From Duganella levis (GTDB lineage Bacteria > Pseudomonadota > Gammaproteobacteria > Burkholderiales > Burkholderiaceae_D): DNA of 64,000 bases. Under the pieces are notes generated by a model that was given only the letters and a program-made list of their open reading frames with translations, made no database searches and was not told the origin of the DNA. The stretch is from positions 186,001 to 250,000 of the forward strand of contig NZ_WWCT01000001.1 in assembly GCF_009857605.1 (NCBI RefSeq), given 5' to 3'. This document shows positions 52,917 through 61,358 of this stretch, piece after piece. The translations under genes were made by a program, and so were the position numbers. The first letter of the stretch is position 1; each line of letters opens with the position of its first letter.

Positions 52917-54989
52917 ATGTCGGCTGTACGATCTTCCCGCCTGGCGGTGTGCCTGGCTGCTGTCTATCCTTTTATGGCGTTTGCGGACGATGTGGTGGAA
53001 ATCACCGGCGCACGCCAACCGTATCGCAGCCTTTCCGCCACCGGCGCCACCAAGACCGAAACCGATTTGAGGGATCTGCCGCAAAGCGCGCGCGTGCTGA
53101 CTTCCGACATGCTGCGCGACGCCGGCGTGAGCCGCTTTGCGGATGCGCTGGAACTGGGCAGCGGGATTTCGCGCCAGAGTAATTTCGGCGGCGTGTGGGA
53201 TAGCTACGCGGTGCGCGGCTTTACCGGCGATCCTAATTATGGTTCCGATTTCCTGGTCAACGGCTTCAGTTCCAGCCGTGGCTACAATGGCTTGCGCGAC
53301 AGCGCCAATATCGGCAGCATCGAGATTCTGAAAGGCCCGGCCGCCGCGCTGTATGGACGTGGCGAGCCAGGTGGTGTCATCAATATCACCACGCGCAAGC
53401 CGTTGTTTCAACCGTCATACACGCTGGAACAGTCGTTCGCTTCGCACCAGACCTATCGCAGCGCGGTGGACTTGACCGGGCCTTTGAGCGATAGCGTGGC
53501 CTATCGCCTCAACGCGGCCTATGAAAAGGGCGACAGCTTCCGCGATACTTTATCGTCCAAACGGCACATGGTGTCGCCGTCGATCATATGGCGTCTATCG
53601 GACAGCACTACACTGTCGTACGAACTGGAAGCCTTCGAGCAGCAAGCCTATTTTGACCGCGGCGTGGTAGCGGTGAAGGGCGTGCTGGGACTGATCCCGA
53701 ATTCGCGCTTCTTGGGAGAACGTGCCGATGGCCCGATGACGGTCAAGTCTAGCGGCCACCAGTTCTTTGTGCAGCATGATTTCAACGATATGTGGTCGCT
53801 GCAAAGCGGGCTGTCGTACCGCAGCAGTTCGATGATGGGCTTCTCGACCGAAGCGTCGGCCTTGCAGTCGGACGGCCATACGCTGTGGCGCCAGCGCCGC
53901 TATCGCGATTTTTCGGCGCAGGACTGGTCCGGCCGCGTGGAGCTGCTGGGCAAGCTCGGTGCGCACCATGTGTTGGTGGGCGTGGACGGCTACCGCTTCG
54001 TCGACGACCGCCTGCAATTGCGCAAGAGCCCCAATGCAGCGGCGCCTTACGCCATCGATATCTACGCTCCGGTATATGGCGGCGCGCAGCCGACGGTGCT
54101 GGGCCCATCGATCAACACCAGCGAACAGCAATGGCAGACGGCGTTTTACGCGCAGGACCAGATCGACTTGGCCGCGCAGTGGAAGGCGCTGGTTGGCGTG
54201 CGGCGCGATGCATATCGTCAGACCATCACCAACTACAACCGCAGCGGCTTGCAGAACCATCAGACGCTGGACGCCACCAGTCCGCGCGTCGGCATCGTAT
54301 ATCAGCCGGACCGGCAGGTATCGCTGTACGCGTCGGCCGGCAAGTCGTTCCGGCCTAACAGCGGCATCGGCATCAATAACGAGTCCTTCCCGGCCGAGAG
54401 CAGCCAAGCCTACGAGACCGGCGTCAAATTCGATACGGCATACGGCAAGGTAAGCAGCACGCTGGCGGTGTATTCGATCAAAAAGAAGAATGTGCTGACG
54501 CTGAATCCGATCGATACCAACTTCTCGCTGGCCGCCGGTGAAGTCGGCAGCAAGGGCGTGGAGTTGGACGTGGCAGGCCAGATCGCGCGCCAGCTGCAAT
54601 TGTCGCTGTCGTATGCCTACACCGACGCCAAGGTCTTGCGCGACAATGTGCTGGCTGTGGGCGGCCGGCTGGCTAATGTGCCGAAGCAGAGCGCTAATCT
54701 GCTGCTGGTGCAGGAGCTTAGTCTGGGCGGCCAGCGCGCTTCCTTCGGCGGAGGCATTAACTACGTCGGCGAGCGCAATGGCGACGTGGCAGTCAGCAGT
54801 ACCTTCAAGCTGCCGGCTTATACGACGGCGCGGCTGGTGTCGTCCTATTCGCCGACAAAGAAAGTGCGCTTGTCGCTGGATGTCGATAATCTGCTCAACA
54901 AAGTGTACTATCCCAGCTCCTATCAGCAAACCTGGGTGGCGCCCGGCGAAGACCGCCGCCTGACCCTGAAAATCGAATACAAGCTATGA
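52917..54989 (+). CDS. TonB-dependent siderophore-type receptor
   Basis: A 690-residue outer-membrane receptor with a signal peptide (to about residue 23, YPFMAFADD), a plug domain (LRDLPQSARVLTSDMLRDAGVSRFADALELGSGISRQSNFGG, SIEILKGPAAALYGRGEPGGVINITTRKP) and a 22-strand barrel ending in GEDRRLTLKIEYKL with aromatic-rich last strand. The plug sequence and length place it with FhuA/FpvA-like ferric-siderophore receptors. I use ATG 52917 because GGAG lies 6 bp ahead; an ATG at 52902 is less well placed. ATGA overlap with a DUF1624 gene. Controlled by the double palindrome upstream. Confidence 0.9.
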   Translation: MSAVRSSRLAVCLAAVYPFMAFADDVVEITGARQPYRSLSATGATKTETDLRDLPQSARVLTSDMLRDAGVSRFADALELGSGISRQSNFGGVWDSYAVRGFTGDPNYGSDFLVNGFSSSRGYNGLRDSANIGSIEILKGPAAALYGRGEPGGVINITTRKPLFQPSYTLEQSFASHQTYRSAVDLTGPLSDSVAYRLNAAYEKGDSFRDTLSSKRHMVSPSIIWRLSDSTTLSYELEAFEQQAYFDRGVVAVKGVLGLIPNSRFLGERADGPMTVKSSGHQFFVQHDFNDMWSLQSGLSYRSSSMMGFSTEASALQSDGHTLWRQRRYRDFSAQDWSGRVELLGKLGAHHVLVGVDGYRFVDDRLQLRKSPNAAAPYAIDIYAPVYGGAQPTVLGPSINTSEQQWQTAFYAQDQIDLAAQWKALVGVRRDAYRQTITNYNRSGLQNHQTLDATSPRVGIVYQPDRQVSLYASAGKSFRPNSGIGINNESFPAESSQAYETGVKFDTAYGKVSSTLAVYSIKKKNVLTLNPIDTNFSLAAGEVGSKGVELDVAGQIARQLQLSLSYAYTDAKVLRDNVLAVGGRLANVPKQSANLLLVQELSLGGQRASFGGGINYVGERNGDVAVSSTFKLPAYTTARLVSSYSPTKKVRLSLDVDNLLNKVYYPSSYQQTWVAPGEDRRLTLKIEYKL

Positions 54990-56137
54990 CCGGTATAAGT
55001 ATGCGCAGCCAGCGCGTGGCGTCCATCGACGTGATGCGCGGGCTGGTCATGATGATCATGATGGTGGACCACGTCCGCGAAACCTTCTTCCTGCGCTGGC
55101 AGGTCAGCGATCCGATGAATGTGGCGGAAACCGAGCCGGAACTGTTCTTCAGCCGTCTTGCCGCACATTTTTGCGCGCCGATGTTTGTGTTCCTGACGGG
55201 CTTGTCGGCTTGGCTGTATGCACATCCATCGGCCGGCCCGCGTTCGCCGGCCGGCTTCCTGTTCAAGCGTGGCCTGTTCCTGGTGGCGCTGGAAATCTGC
55301 GTGGTCAGCGTGGCCTGGAGCGGCCGCGTGCCACCGGCCACCATTTACCTGCAAGTGATCTGGGTGATCGGGCTGTCGATGATTGCCTTGGCGTTGCTGC
55401 ACCGGTTGCCGCGCGGAGTGCTGATTGCGCTGGGCCTCGCCATCGTCTTCGGCCACAACGCGTTGACGCCGATCGCATTCCGGCCGGGCGACGCCGGCTA
55501 TATTCCGTGGACCATCCTGCACGACCGTGGCTGGCTGGTGGCGGAAGGCGCGTTGAAGATTAAGGTCAGCTATCCGCTGCTGCCGTGGATCGGCGTGATT
55601 GTGCTGGGCTACGCCGCCGGGCCGTGGTACGCGGCCGCCACCGCGCCGGCCGAGCGCCGCAAGCTGCTGCTGCGGGCCGGCGTCGTTGCGCTGGCGTTGC
55701 TGGCGGTCCTGCGTGGCCTGAATATCTACGGCGAGACGCTGCCATGGCAGCCGCAGGGTGACGCGCTGCACACGTTCATGTCGTTCCTCAACGTGACCAA
55801 GTATCCGCCATCGCTGGCGTTCCTGCTATTGACGCTGGGCGTGGGCTTGCTGGTGCTGGCTTGGCTGGAACAGCGGGATAACTGGTTCCTGCGCACGTGT
55901 GCCACGTTTGGCGGCGCGCCGATGTTCTACTATCTGCTGCACCTGTACGTTCTGCTGGCGATGCAGATGCTGGCCGTGGCCTGGCAGGGCGCGAACTACG
56001 GCCAGCGCTATGAGTTCGACAGTCTGTGGCAGGTGTGGGCATTGACCGCCGTGCTGATACCGCTGCTGTATTGGCCGTGCCGCGCCTTCGGCCAGTTCAA
56101 GCGCCGCACCACTATGGCGTGGGTGCGCTATCTCTGA
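54986..56137 (+). CDS. DUF1624 membrane acyltransferase-like protein
   Basis: A 383-residue protein with about ten helices. RVASIDVMRGLVMMIMMVDHVRETFF is the N-terminal signature of the DUF1624/heparan-alpha-glucosaminide N-acetyltransferase group (D-x-M-R-G, and DH in helix 1), followed by FFSRLAAHFCAPMFVFLTGLSAWLY. Relatives move acetyl groups across the membrane onto sugars. HTFMSFLNVTKYPPSLAFLLLTLG and PMFYYLLHLYVL are also conserved. Its start overlaps the TonB receptor stop (ATGA), so it shares the receptor's regulation; an acyl modification of a siderophore or surface sugar is possible but unproven. Convergent 10-bp overlap with the LysR gene. Confidence 0.85.
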   Translation: MTGISMRSQRVASIDVMRGLVMMIMMVDHVRETFFLRWQVSDPMNVAETEPELFFSRLAAHFCAPMFVFLTGLSAWLYAHPSAGPRSPAGFLFKRGLFLVALEICVVSVAWSGRVPPATIYLQVIWVIGLSMIALALLHRLPRGVLIALGLAIVFGHNALTPIAFRPGDAGYIPWTILHDRGWLVAEGALKIKVSYPLLPWIGVIVLGYAAGPWYAAATAPAERRKLLLRAGVVALALLAVLRGLNIYGETLPWQPQGDALHTFMSFLNVTKYPPSLAFLLLTLGVGLLVLAWLEQRDNWFLRTCATFGGAPMFYYLLHLYVLLAMQMLAVAWQGANYGQRYEFDSLWQVWALTAVLIPLLYWPCRAFGQFKRRTTMAWVRYL

Positions 56138-57024
56138 GCGAGTTGCTGTTCCATGAACTCGACGCACACGCGCACCTTGGCCGAACCCGCAAGCCGTTGC
56201 GGGTAGACTGCCCATACGTTGGCGCTCTGCGTGTACTGCGGCAGCACCTGCACCAGTTCTCCGCTGGCCAGATGCGGTTGCGCGTCCCAGTGCGAACGCA
56301 GCACGATGCCGGCGCCGGCCACCGCCCATTGCAGCGCGATCTCGCCGTGATTGGATGACAGCGATCCAGTGACTTTCACTTTTTCTTCCGTGCCGCCGCT
56401 ATGCAGCGTCCACACGCCGAACGGCAGGTCGCGCTCCTTGATGGCCAGGCAGTTGTGGCCCGCCAGTTCCTGCAGGCTGCGCGGCGTGCCATGCCGCTTC
56501 AGGTAGGCCGGCGAGGCGCACAGGATGCGGTGATTCGCCATCAGTTTACGGGCGATGAGATGCGGCGCGATCTCGTCGCCGACGCGGATGTCGAGGTCAA
56601 AGCCTTCTGCGACGATATCGACCAGGCGGTCGAACACTTCAAACCGCACTTGCAGCGACGGATGCTCCGCCACCAGCCGCGCCACCACCGGCGCCACCAC
56701 GTTGCGGCCGAAGCCAAAGCTGCTGCTGATGCGCAGCAGGCCACGCGGAACGTCGCGCCGTTCGGCCATTTCGTGCAGCAGGCTGTCGAGGTTTTCCAGG
56801 ATGGTCATGGCGTGTGCATACACGCGTTCACCGTCTTCGCTGACGATCACGCGGCGCGTGGTGCGGTGGAACAGCTTTACACCCAGCATCTGCTCCAGGA
56901 TGCCAATCCGCTTACTGACGTAGGCCGGCGACATGCCCAGTTCCTCGGCCGCCGCCGCAAAGCTGGCCTTGCGCGCCGCAGTTGCAAAGACGCGCAGGTC
57001 TTCGTTGTCTATACGATTATCCAC
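56128..57024 (-). CDS. dmlR: LysR-family regulator, DmlR-like
   Basis: A 298-residue LysR regulator: helix-turn-helix DLRVFATAARKASFAAAAEELGMSPAYVSKRIGILEQMLGVKLFHRTTRRVIVSEDGERVY, then a periplasmic-binding-protein-like effector domain. It is divergent from a D-malate/tartrate dehydrogenase gene, as dmlR is from dmlA in E. coli, where it activates that gene in response to malate. A dyad in the gap (57060-57082) is a likely binding site. Symbol by homology and context. Confidence 0.85.
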   Translation of the reverse strand: MDNRIDNEDLRVFATAARKASFAAAAEELGMSPAYVSKRIGILEQMLGVKLFHRTTRRVIVSEDGERVYAHAMTILENLDSLLHEMAERRDVPRGLLRISSSFGFGRNVVAPVVARLVAEHPSLQVRFEVFDRLVDIVAEGFDLDIRVGDEIAPHLIARKLMANHRILCASPAYLKRHGTPRSLQELAGHNCLAIKERDLPFGVWTLHSGGTEEKVKVTGSLSSNHGEIALQWAVAGAGIVLRSHWDAQPHLASGELVQVLPQYTQSANVWAVYPQRLAGSAKVRVCVEFMEQQLAQR

Positions 57025-57059
57025 GATATGTGTTCCATGGCTTTACATTTGAGCTAATT

Positions 57060-57082
57060 ATAAACGACGAAAACCGGTTTAT
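57060..57082. promoter_or_regulatory. Probable LysR-type operator between dmlR and dmlA
   Basis: ATAAAC (57060-57065) and GTTTAT (57077-57082) form a perfect dyad with an 11-bp centre, the arrangement typical of LysR-regulator activation sites. It lies 30-52 bp before the dmlA start codon and within 60 bp of the dmlR start, suited to activating dmlA and repressing dmlR. Confidence 0.5.
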
Positions 57083-57111
57083 GCTGTGGCTTTCCATGAA
57101 GGAGAGCGGAC

Positions 57112-58173
57112 ATGAAGGTACATAAAATCGCAGTGCTGGCAGGCGACGGCATCGGCAAGGAAGTGATGCCGGAAGGGATACGCGCGGTGGATGCGGCAGC
57201 GAAGCGTTTCAACATCGGCATCGAGTGGACCAGCTTTGAGTGGCCAAGCTGCGACTACTATCTGAAGCACGGCAAGATGATGCCGGACGACTGGAAGGAG
57301 CAGCTGGACGGCTACGACGCGCTGTTCTTCGGCGCCGTCGGCTGGCCGGACACGGTGCCGGATCATGTGTCGCTGTGGGGATCGCTGCTGAAGTTCCGCC
57401 GCCAGTTCGACCAGTACATCAATCTGCGGCCGGTGCGTTTGCTGCCTGGCGTGCCTTGCCCGCTGGCGAACAAAAAGCCGGGCGATATCGATATGATGAT
57501 CGTCCGCGAGAATACGGAAGGCGAATACTCCAGCGTCGGCGGCCGCATGTTTGAGGGCACCGATCGCGAGTTCGTGCTGCAGGAAGCTATCTTTACCCGC
57601 ACCGGCGTGGACCGCGTGCTGAAGTTCGCGTTTGAGCTGGCACAGAAGCGGCCGAAGAAGCATCTCACTTCCGCCACCAAGTCCAACGGTATTTCGATCA
57701 GCATGCCGTACTGGGACGAGCGCGTGGATGCGATGGGCGTAGGCTATCCGGAGGTCCGGCACGACAAGTACCATATCGATATCCTGGCTGCGCGCTTCGT
57801 GCTGTCGCCGGAGCGTTTTGACGTTGTGGTGGCGTCCAACCTGTTCGGCGATATCCTGTCCGACCTGGGGCCGGCTTGCGCTGGCACGATCGGCATTGCG
57901 CCATCGGCTAACCTGAATCCGGAGCGCAGCTTCCCGTCGCTGTTTGAACCGGTGCACGGTTCGGCGCCGGATATCTATGGCCAGAACATCGCCAATCCGA
58001 TTGCCATGATCTGGTGCGGCGCCATGATGCTGGACTTCCTGGGCTACACCGAGGCGCATGACGCCATGGTGGCGGCGGTGGAGAGCTGTCTGGTCGACGG
58101 TCCGCGCACGCCCGATATGGGCGGTACGGCCAGCACCACCGAAGTAGGCGTGGCGATCGCGGCGACTATTTAG
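57112..58173 (+). CDS. dmlA: Tartrate/D-malate dehydrogenase (decarboxylating)
   Basis: A 353-residue NAD-dependent enzyme of the isocitrate/isopropylmalate dehydrogenase family that oxidises and decarboxylates D-malate or tartrate. KIAVLAGDGIGKEVMPEG opens the fold; substrate-site features include DHVSLWGSLLKFRRQFDQYINLRPVRLLPG, IVRENTEGEYSSVGGRMFEG, and metal Asp residues in FGDILSDLGPACAGTIGIAPSANLNPE; the cofactor loop FEPVHGSAPDIYGQNIANP is NAD-type. DHVSLWGLLL-type sequence separates DmlA/tartrate dehydrogenase from LeuB. GAAGGAG lies ahead of the ATG. Ends in an 8-bp convergent overlap with an antiporter gene. Confidence 0.9.
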   Translation: MKVHKIAVLAGDGIGKEVMPEGIRAVDAAAKRFNIGIEWTSFEWPSCDYYLKHGKMMPDDWKEQLDGYDALFFGAVGWPDTVPDHVSLWGSLLKFRRQFDQYINLRPVRLLPGVPCPLANKKPGDIDMMIVRENTEGEYSSVGGRMFEGTDREFVLQEAIFTRTGVDRVLKFAFELAQKRPKKHLTSATKSNGISISMPYWDERVDAMGVGYPEVRHDKYHIDILAARFVLSPERFDVVVASNLFGDILSDLGPACAGTIGIAPSANLNPERSFPSLFEPVHGSAPDIYGQNIANPIAMIWCGAMMLDFLGYTEAHDAMVAAVESCLVDGPRTPDMGGTASTTEVGVAIAATI

Positions 58174-59464
58174 CGTCGTCGATCAGCGGCTTGACGCTGA
58201 AGCCGTGCACCAGTATCGACAGCATGATGACGCCCAGCGAGATGCCGATTAGCTGCCGCGCCAGCGCGGCCGGCAAGCCGGCCTGCATCGCAAACACCAG
58301 GTAGAAGATGGAGCCGATGCCGCGCACGCCGAACCAGCCTATCATGGCGCGCATCCGCTTGCCGGTGCCGCTGCCCATCAACCCCACGTAGACGGCCAGC
58401 GGCCGCGCCACGACGAACAGGAAGGAGGCCACGCCGATGGTTTCGTAAGGCAGGTCGCGCAGCGAGATCATGCCGCCCAACAGCAGCACCAGCGTCAGTT
58501 CGGACAGGCGCTCCAGGTGCTCCTTGAACACCAGCGACTCCGCGCTGACCACTTGCGGCACGTCGTTGGTTTCGCTGTCTTGCGCCACCTGCGATTTGGC
58601 CAGTTCCGGTTCGCGCAGGCCGTGGCGGTCTTTCGGTGCGCCGGCCAGCTTCAATTCAGTCTGGCGCAGCGCGACGGCAGCGAAGAACACCGCCAAGAAG
58701 CCGGAGGCCTTGACCAGGCTGGCGGCGCTGAAGACGATGGCGATCAATCCCAACGCCACCAGATCGTCCATGATTTCGTGGCGCGGCTTGATCACGCGCA
58801 GTTGCCAACTGATGCGCGCCACCGCAGCCCCGGCCGCGCCGCCGATCAGCAGAGCGCCGGCGGTGGCCCACAGTACGTCCACTGACAGCCATTGGAGCAG
58901 ATGCGCGCCGATATCGTCTGTATCCTTCATGTGCAGCATGCCGAGGCCCAGCAGCACGAAGGGGAAGGCGCTGCCGTCGTTCATGCCGGCTTCACAGGTG
59001 AGGTTGAAGCGTAGTTCGTCCTTGTCGCCGGCATGGCGCACTTGTACGTCGGTGGCCAGTACCGGATCGGTGGGGGCCAGAATGCCGCCTAACAGAATGG
59101 CGGCGCCGGCCGGCATGTGCAGCACATAGTAGGCGAACAGCGCGACCAGGCCGACCGTCAGCGTCATCGACACCCAGGCCAGACGCAGCGGCGCGTTCCA
59201 GCGCGCCAGCTTGAACGGCACCGGCATTTTGACGCCGGCAGAGAACAGGGAAATCAGCAGTGCAATCTGCGCCAGCATTTCCAGCAGCGCGGATTCCTTG
59301 GTGGGGTCGAAGCGGAACAGGTTAAGGCAACTGGGTCCGAGCAGCATGCCCACCGCCAGGTAGACAATCGCGGAGGTGAACGGCGAACGCGAAATCGTCG
59401 TCGCCGCCAGGCCGCGCGCCAGCATCAATGCGCCGATCAGCAGGAACCATCCGTAGGTGCTCAT
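58166..59464 (-). CDS. CPA1-type cation/proton antiporter
   Basis: A 432-residue membrane exchanger with twelve to thirteen helices. The ion-binding ND motif is intact in NLTCEAGMNDGSAFPFVLLGLG, preceded by GGILAPTDPVLATDVQV (helix-4 TDP), and the Arg-containing GWFGVRGIGSIFYLVFAM helix is present; all mark CPA1 exchangers (NhaP/NHE type). A charged cytoplasmic loop of about 50 residues (APKDRHGLREPELAKSQVAQDSETND) separates helices 9 and 10. It exchanges Na+ or K+ for protons. Single gene, 27 bp after the flavin reductase gene on the same strand. Confidence 0.87.
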   Translation of the reverse strand: MSTYGWFLLIGALMLARGLAATTISRSPFTSAIVYLAVGMLLGPSCLNLFRFDPTKESALLEMLAQIALLISLFSAGVKMPVPFKLARWNAPLRLAWVSMTLTVGLVALFAYYVLHMPAGAAILLGGILAPTDPVLATDVQVRHAGDKDELRFNLTCEAGMNDGSAFPFVLLGLGMLHMKDTDDIGAHLLQWLSVDVLWATAGALLIGGAAGAAVARISWQLRVIKPRHEIMDDLVALGLIAIVFSAASLVKASGFLAVFFAAVALRQTELKLAGAPKDRHGLREPELAKSQVAQDSETNDVPQVVSAESLVFKEHLERLSELTLVLLLGGMISLRDLPYETIGVASFLFVVARPLAVYVGLMGSGTGKRMRAMIGWFGVRGIGSIFYLVFAMQAGLPAALARQLIGISLGVIMLSILVHGFSVKPLIDDAK

Positions 59465-59491
59465 GGCGTCTCCTCGGCCGCTTGCACGGCG

Positions 59492-60052
59492 TTAGCGGCG
59501 CTGGTTGGGGTAGCGCTCCAGCGTGGCGATCTCGCGGCCGGAGACCATGAATTCACCGTCGCCCCGGTAGTGTAGCGTTTTCGGTAGCCTGGGTGTGGTG
59601 GCGACGTGCGCGCGCACCACCTCCCAGACGAACAGCGGGTGATTGGGATTGGGATGGGTGTCGGCCAGCCGGCATTCGAAGCTGGCGTAGCATTCGGCGA
59701 TCAATGGCGCAGCGACTTCTTCGGCCGGTGCGGTGGTCAGGCCGAACAGGGCGAATTTGTCCTGGTCTGCACCGCTGCAGTTGCCTATGCCGATGACTTG
59801 TTCCAGCAGCTCGGTGGTGGGCAGGTTGATCACGCATTCGCGGCTGTTGACCACCATGTCGTAGCTATGGTTGCTCTCGTCGATATAGCAGCCGAACAGC
59901 GCCGGCTGGAAGCCGATCATCATGTGCCAGCCCATGGTCATGATGTTGGTCTTGCCTTGCCACGCGGAGCTGACCAGCACCACCGGCCCAGGCTCCAGCA
60001 GGCGGCGGATGTTTGCCACGTCATACGGCTGCTTGCGGTATTTTTTCTTCAT
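59492..60052 (-). CDS. Flavin reductase-like FMN-binding protein
   Basis: A 186-residue protein of the flavin reductase-like domain family: PGPVVLVSSAWQGKTNIMTMGWHMMIGFQPALFGCYIDESNHSYDMVVNSRECVINLPTTELLEQVIGIGNCSG is the FMN-binding core, followed by ECYASFECRLADTHPNPNHPLFVWEVV. It probably binds FMN and reduces flavin or a small substrate with NAD(P)H. It precedes the antiporter gene on the same strand but no functional link is evident. Confidence 0.87.
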   Translation of the reverse strand: MKKKYRKQPYDVANIRRLLEPGPVVLVSSAWQGKTNIMTMGWHMMIGFQPALFGCYIDESNHSYDMVVNSRECVINLPTTELLEQVIGIGNCSGADQDKFALFGLTTAPAEEVAAPLIAECYASFECRLADTHPNPNHPLFVWEVVRAHVATTPRLPKTLHYRGDGEFMVSGREIATLERYPNQRR

Positions 60053-60128
60053 GACTTGCAGAATAAGAGGATTTCTTCAAGAAGTCTGTGGGGTAGGGCA
60101 CGGTGGAGCGGTTATACTCTTCGGCACC

Positions 60129-60575
60129 ATGAAAAAACTCCTGCTCTCTGTTGCGGCCTTGCTGTCGCTGATGGTATCGACGTCGGCTTCCGCCGCGCCT
60201 TGCCTGCCGGTCGAGGCGCTGATTGCGCGCGATGCGCAATATGAAGAAGCGCTGCGCGTGGGCGACCTGCTATTCCTGCAAGCGCTGCTGGCCGATGACT
60301 ATGTCTGGGTGCACTCGCTTGGCTCGGACGTGGAAACGCGGCCGTCGCTGCTGGCGCGGCTGGCCAAGCCGGTAATCTATAAATCCCGCACCACCAGTGA
60401 TGTGCATGCACACGTGCAGGGCGATACGGTCGTGCTGCGCGGCGTGAGCACCACCGAGCAGTGGAATGCGGATGGTCAGACGTCGCGCAGCAACCGTTAT
60501 CAGTTCATGCGCACGTATGTGAATGTGGCAGGCCAGTGCAAGCTGCTGTCGGTACAAACTATGAATCTCAAGTGA
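60129..60575 (+). CDS. Exported NTF2-like (DUF4440) protein
   Basis: A 148-residue protein with a signal peptide (MKKLLLSVAALLSLMVSTSASAAPC) and a SnoaL/DUF4440 domain: LIARDAQYEEALRVGDLLFLQALLADDYVWVHSLGSDVETRPSLLARLAK, VVLRGVSTTEQWNADG and YQFMRTYVNVAGQCKLLSVQTMNL. One Cys pair (near residues 25 and 139) could form a disulfide in the periplasm. It binds an unknown small molecule. The stop TGA shares its A with the ATG of the pentapeptide-repeat gene, so the two are coupled. Confidence 0.82.
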   Translation: MKKLLLSVAALLSLMVSTSASAAPCLPVEALIARDAQYEEALRVGDLLFLQALLADDYVWVHSLGSDVETRPSLLARLAKPVIYKSRTTSDVHAHVQGDTVVLRGVSTTEQWNADGQTSRSNRYQFMRTYVNVAGQCKLLSVQTMNLK

Positions 60576-61261
60576 TGGAACAATTGAATACGAACGCCGT
60601 CAGCGGCGTGGCGCTGTCGCGCGCCGAACTGGAAGACTATCTGGCGCAAGGCGTGCGCCGTTTCGAAAGCTGCACTTTCGACGATGAAGATCTGTCGCGC
60701 CTCGATCTGCGAGGCTGCACGTTTGAACGCTGCACCTTTGCCGGCGCCATCCTGTTTGCCTGCAAGCTGGCGCGCTCGCACTGGCTGCGCTGCCGTGCTG
60801 GCGGTGTGGATCTGGAGTCGGTCGACGCGGTCGATGCGCGCTTTGACGGCTGTGATCTGAATAACGCCAAGTGGCGCCGGGCCAAGCTGGCTTCCGCCGC
60901 TTTTCATGGCTGTAAGCTGACCGGCGCCTCGTTTGAAGAGGTGGCGCACCTCGGCATTCATTTTGAGGAGTGCCTGCTGGTGGGCGCCGATATGCGCGGC
61001 TTTTCGTTCAAAAAGGCAACCTTGAAGGAGCTGGATTTTTCGGAAGCCTACCTGTCCGGCTGCGACTTCCGCGAGGCGGTGTTTGAGGGCGGCAGCCTGC
61101 GGAATGCGGTGCTCAAGCTGGCCAAGTTCCAGGGCGCGGATTTGCGGACGACGAATATCGAAGGTGTGCGCCTGACCGAGGTGGGCCTGTTCAAGGGCGC
61201 GGTCATTTCTCACGCGCAGGCGGCGGCGTTTTTGCGTGAGCTAGATCTGGTTGTTATATAA
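60575..61261 (+). CDS. Pentapeptide-repeat protein
   Basis: A 228-residue protein built of A(D/N)LxX repeats: LSRLDLRGCTFERCTFAGAILFACKL, AVDARFDGCDLNNAKWRRAKLASAAFHGCKLTGASF, LLVGADMRGFSFKKATLKELDFSEAYLSGCDFREAVFEGGSLRNAVLKLAKFQGADL. These fold into a right-handed square beta-helix. Relatives such as McbG and Qnr mimic DNA and protect gyrase; sequence alone does not prove that role here. Many Cys occupy repeat positions, implying a reducing (cytoplasmic) location. Starts at the last base of the upstream stop (TGATG). Confidence 0.85.
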   Translation: MEQLNTNAVSGVALSRAELEDYLAQGVRRFESCTFDDEDLSRLDLRGCTFERCTFAGAILFACKLARSHWLRCRAGGVDLESVDAVDARFDGCDLNNAKWRRAKLASAAFHGCKLTGASFEEVAHLGIHFEECLLVGADMRGFSFKKATLKELDFSEAYLSGCDFREAVFEGGSLRNAVLKLAKFQGADLRTTNIEGVRLTEVGLFKGAVISHAQAAAFLRELDLVVI

Positions 61262-61358
61262 CTTGTTTAATTTTTCATATGTTGCCATATGGCAATCGTG
61301 TTAGGATTGACTTTCAATTCTGATATGGTTGTGAACTTTTCAAATGGGGATTTAACAT

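Noticed and set aside
53595..54929. A 444-codon minus-strand frame inside the TonB receptor gene.
   Set aside because: Antisense shadow. The plus strand is a complete receptor with signal peptide, plug and terminal barrel strand.
61262..61358. Overlapping CATATG palindromes upstream of the pectate lyase as a regulator site.
   Set aside because: The hexamer is self-complementary and short, and the region is AT-rich, so chance is likely; no spacing pattern supports an operator.
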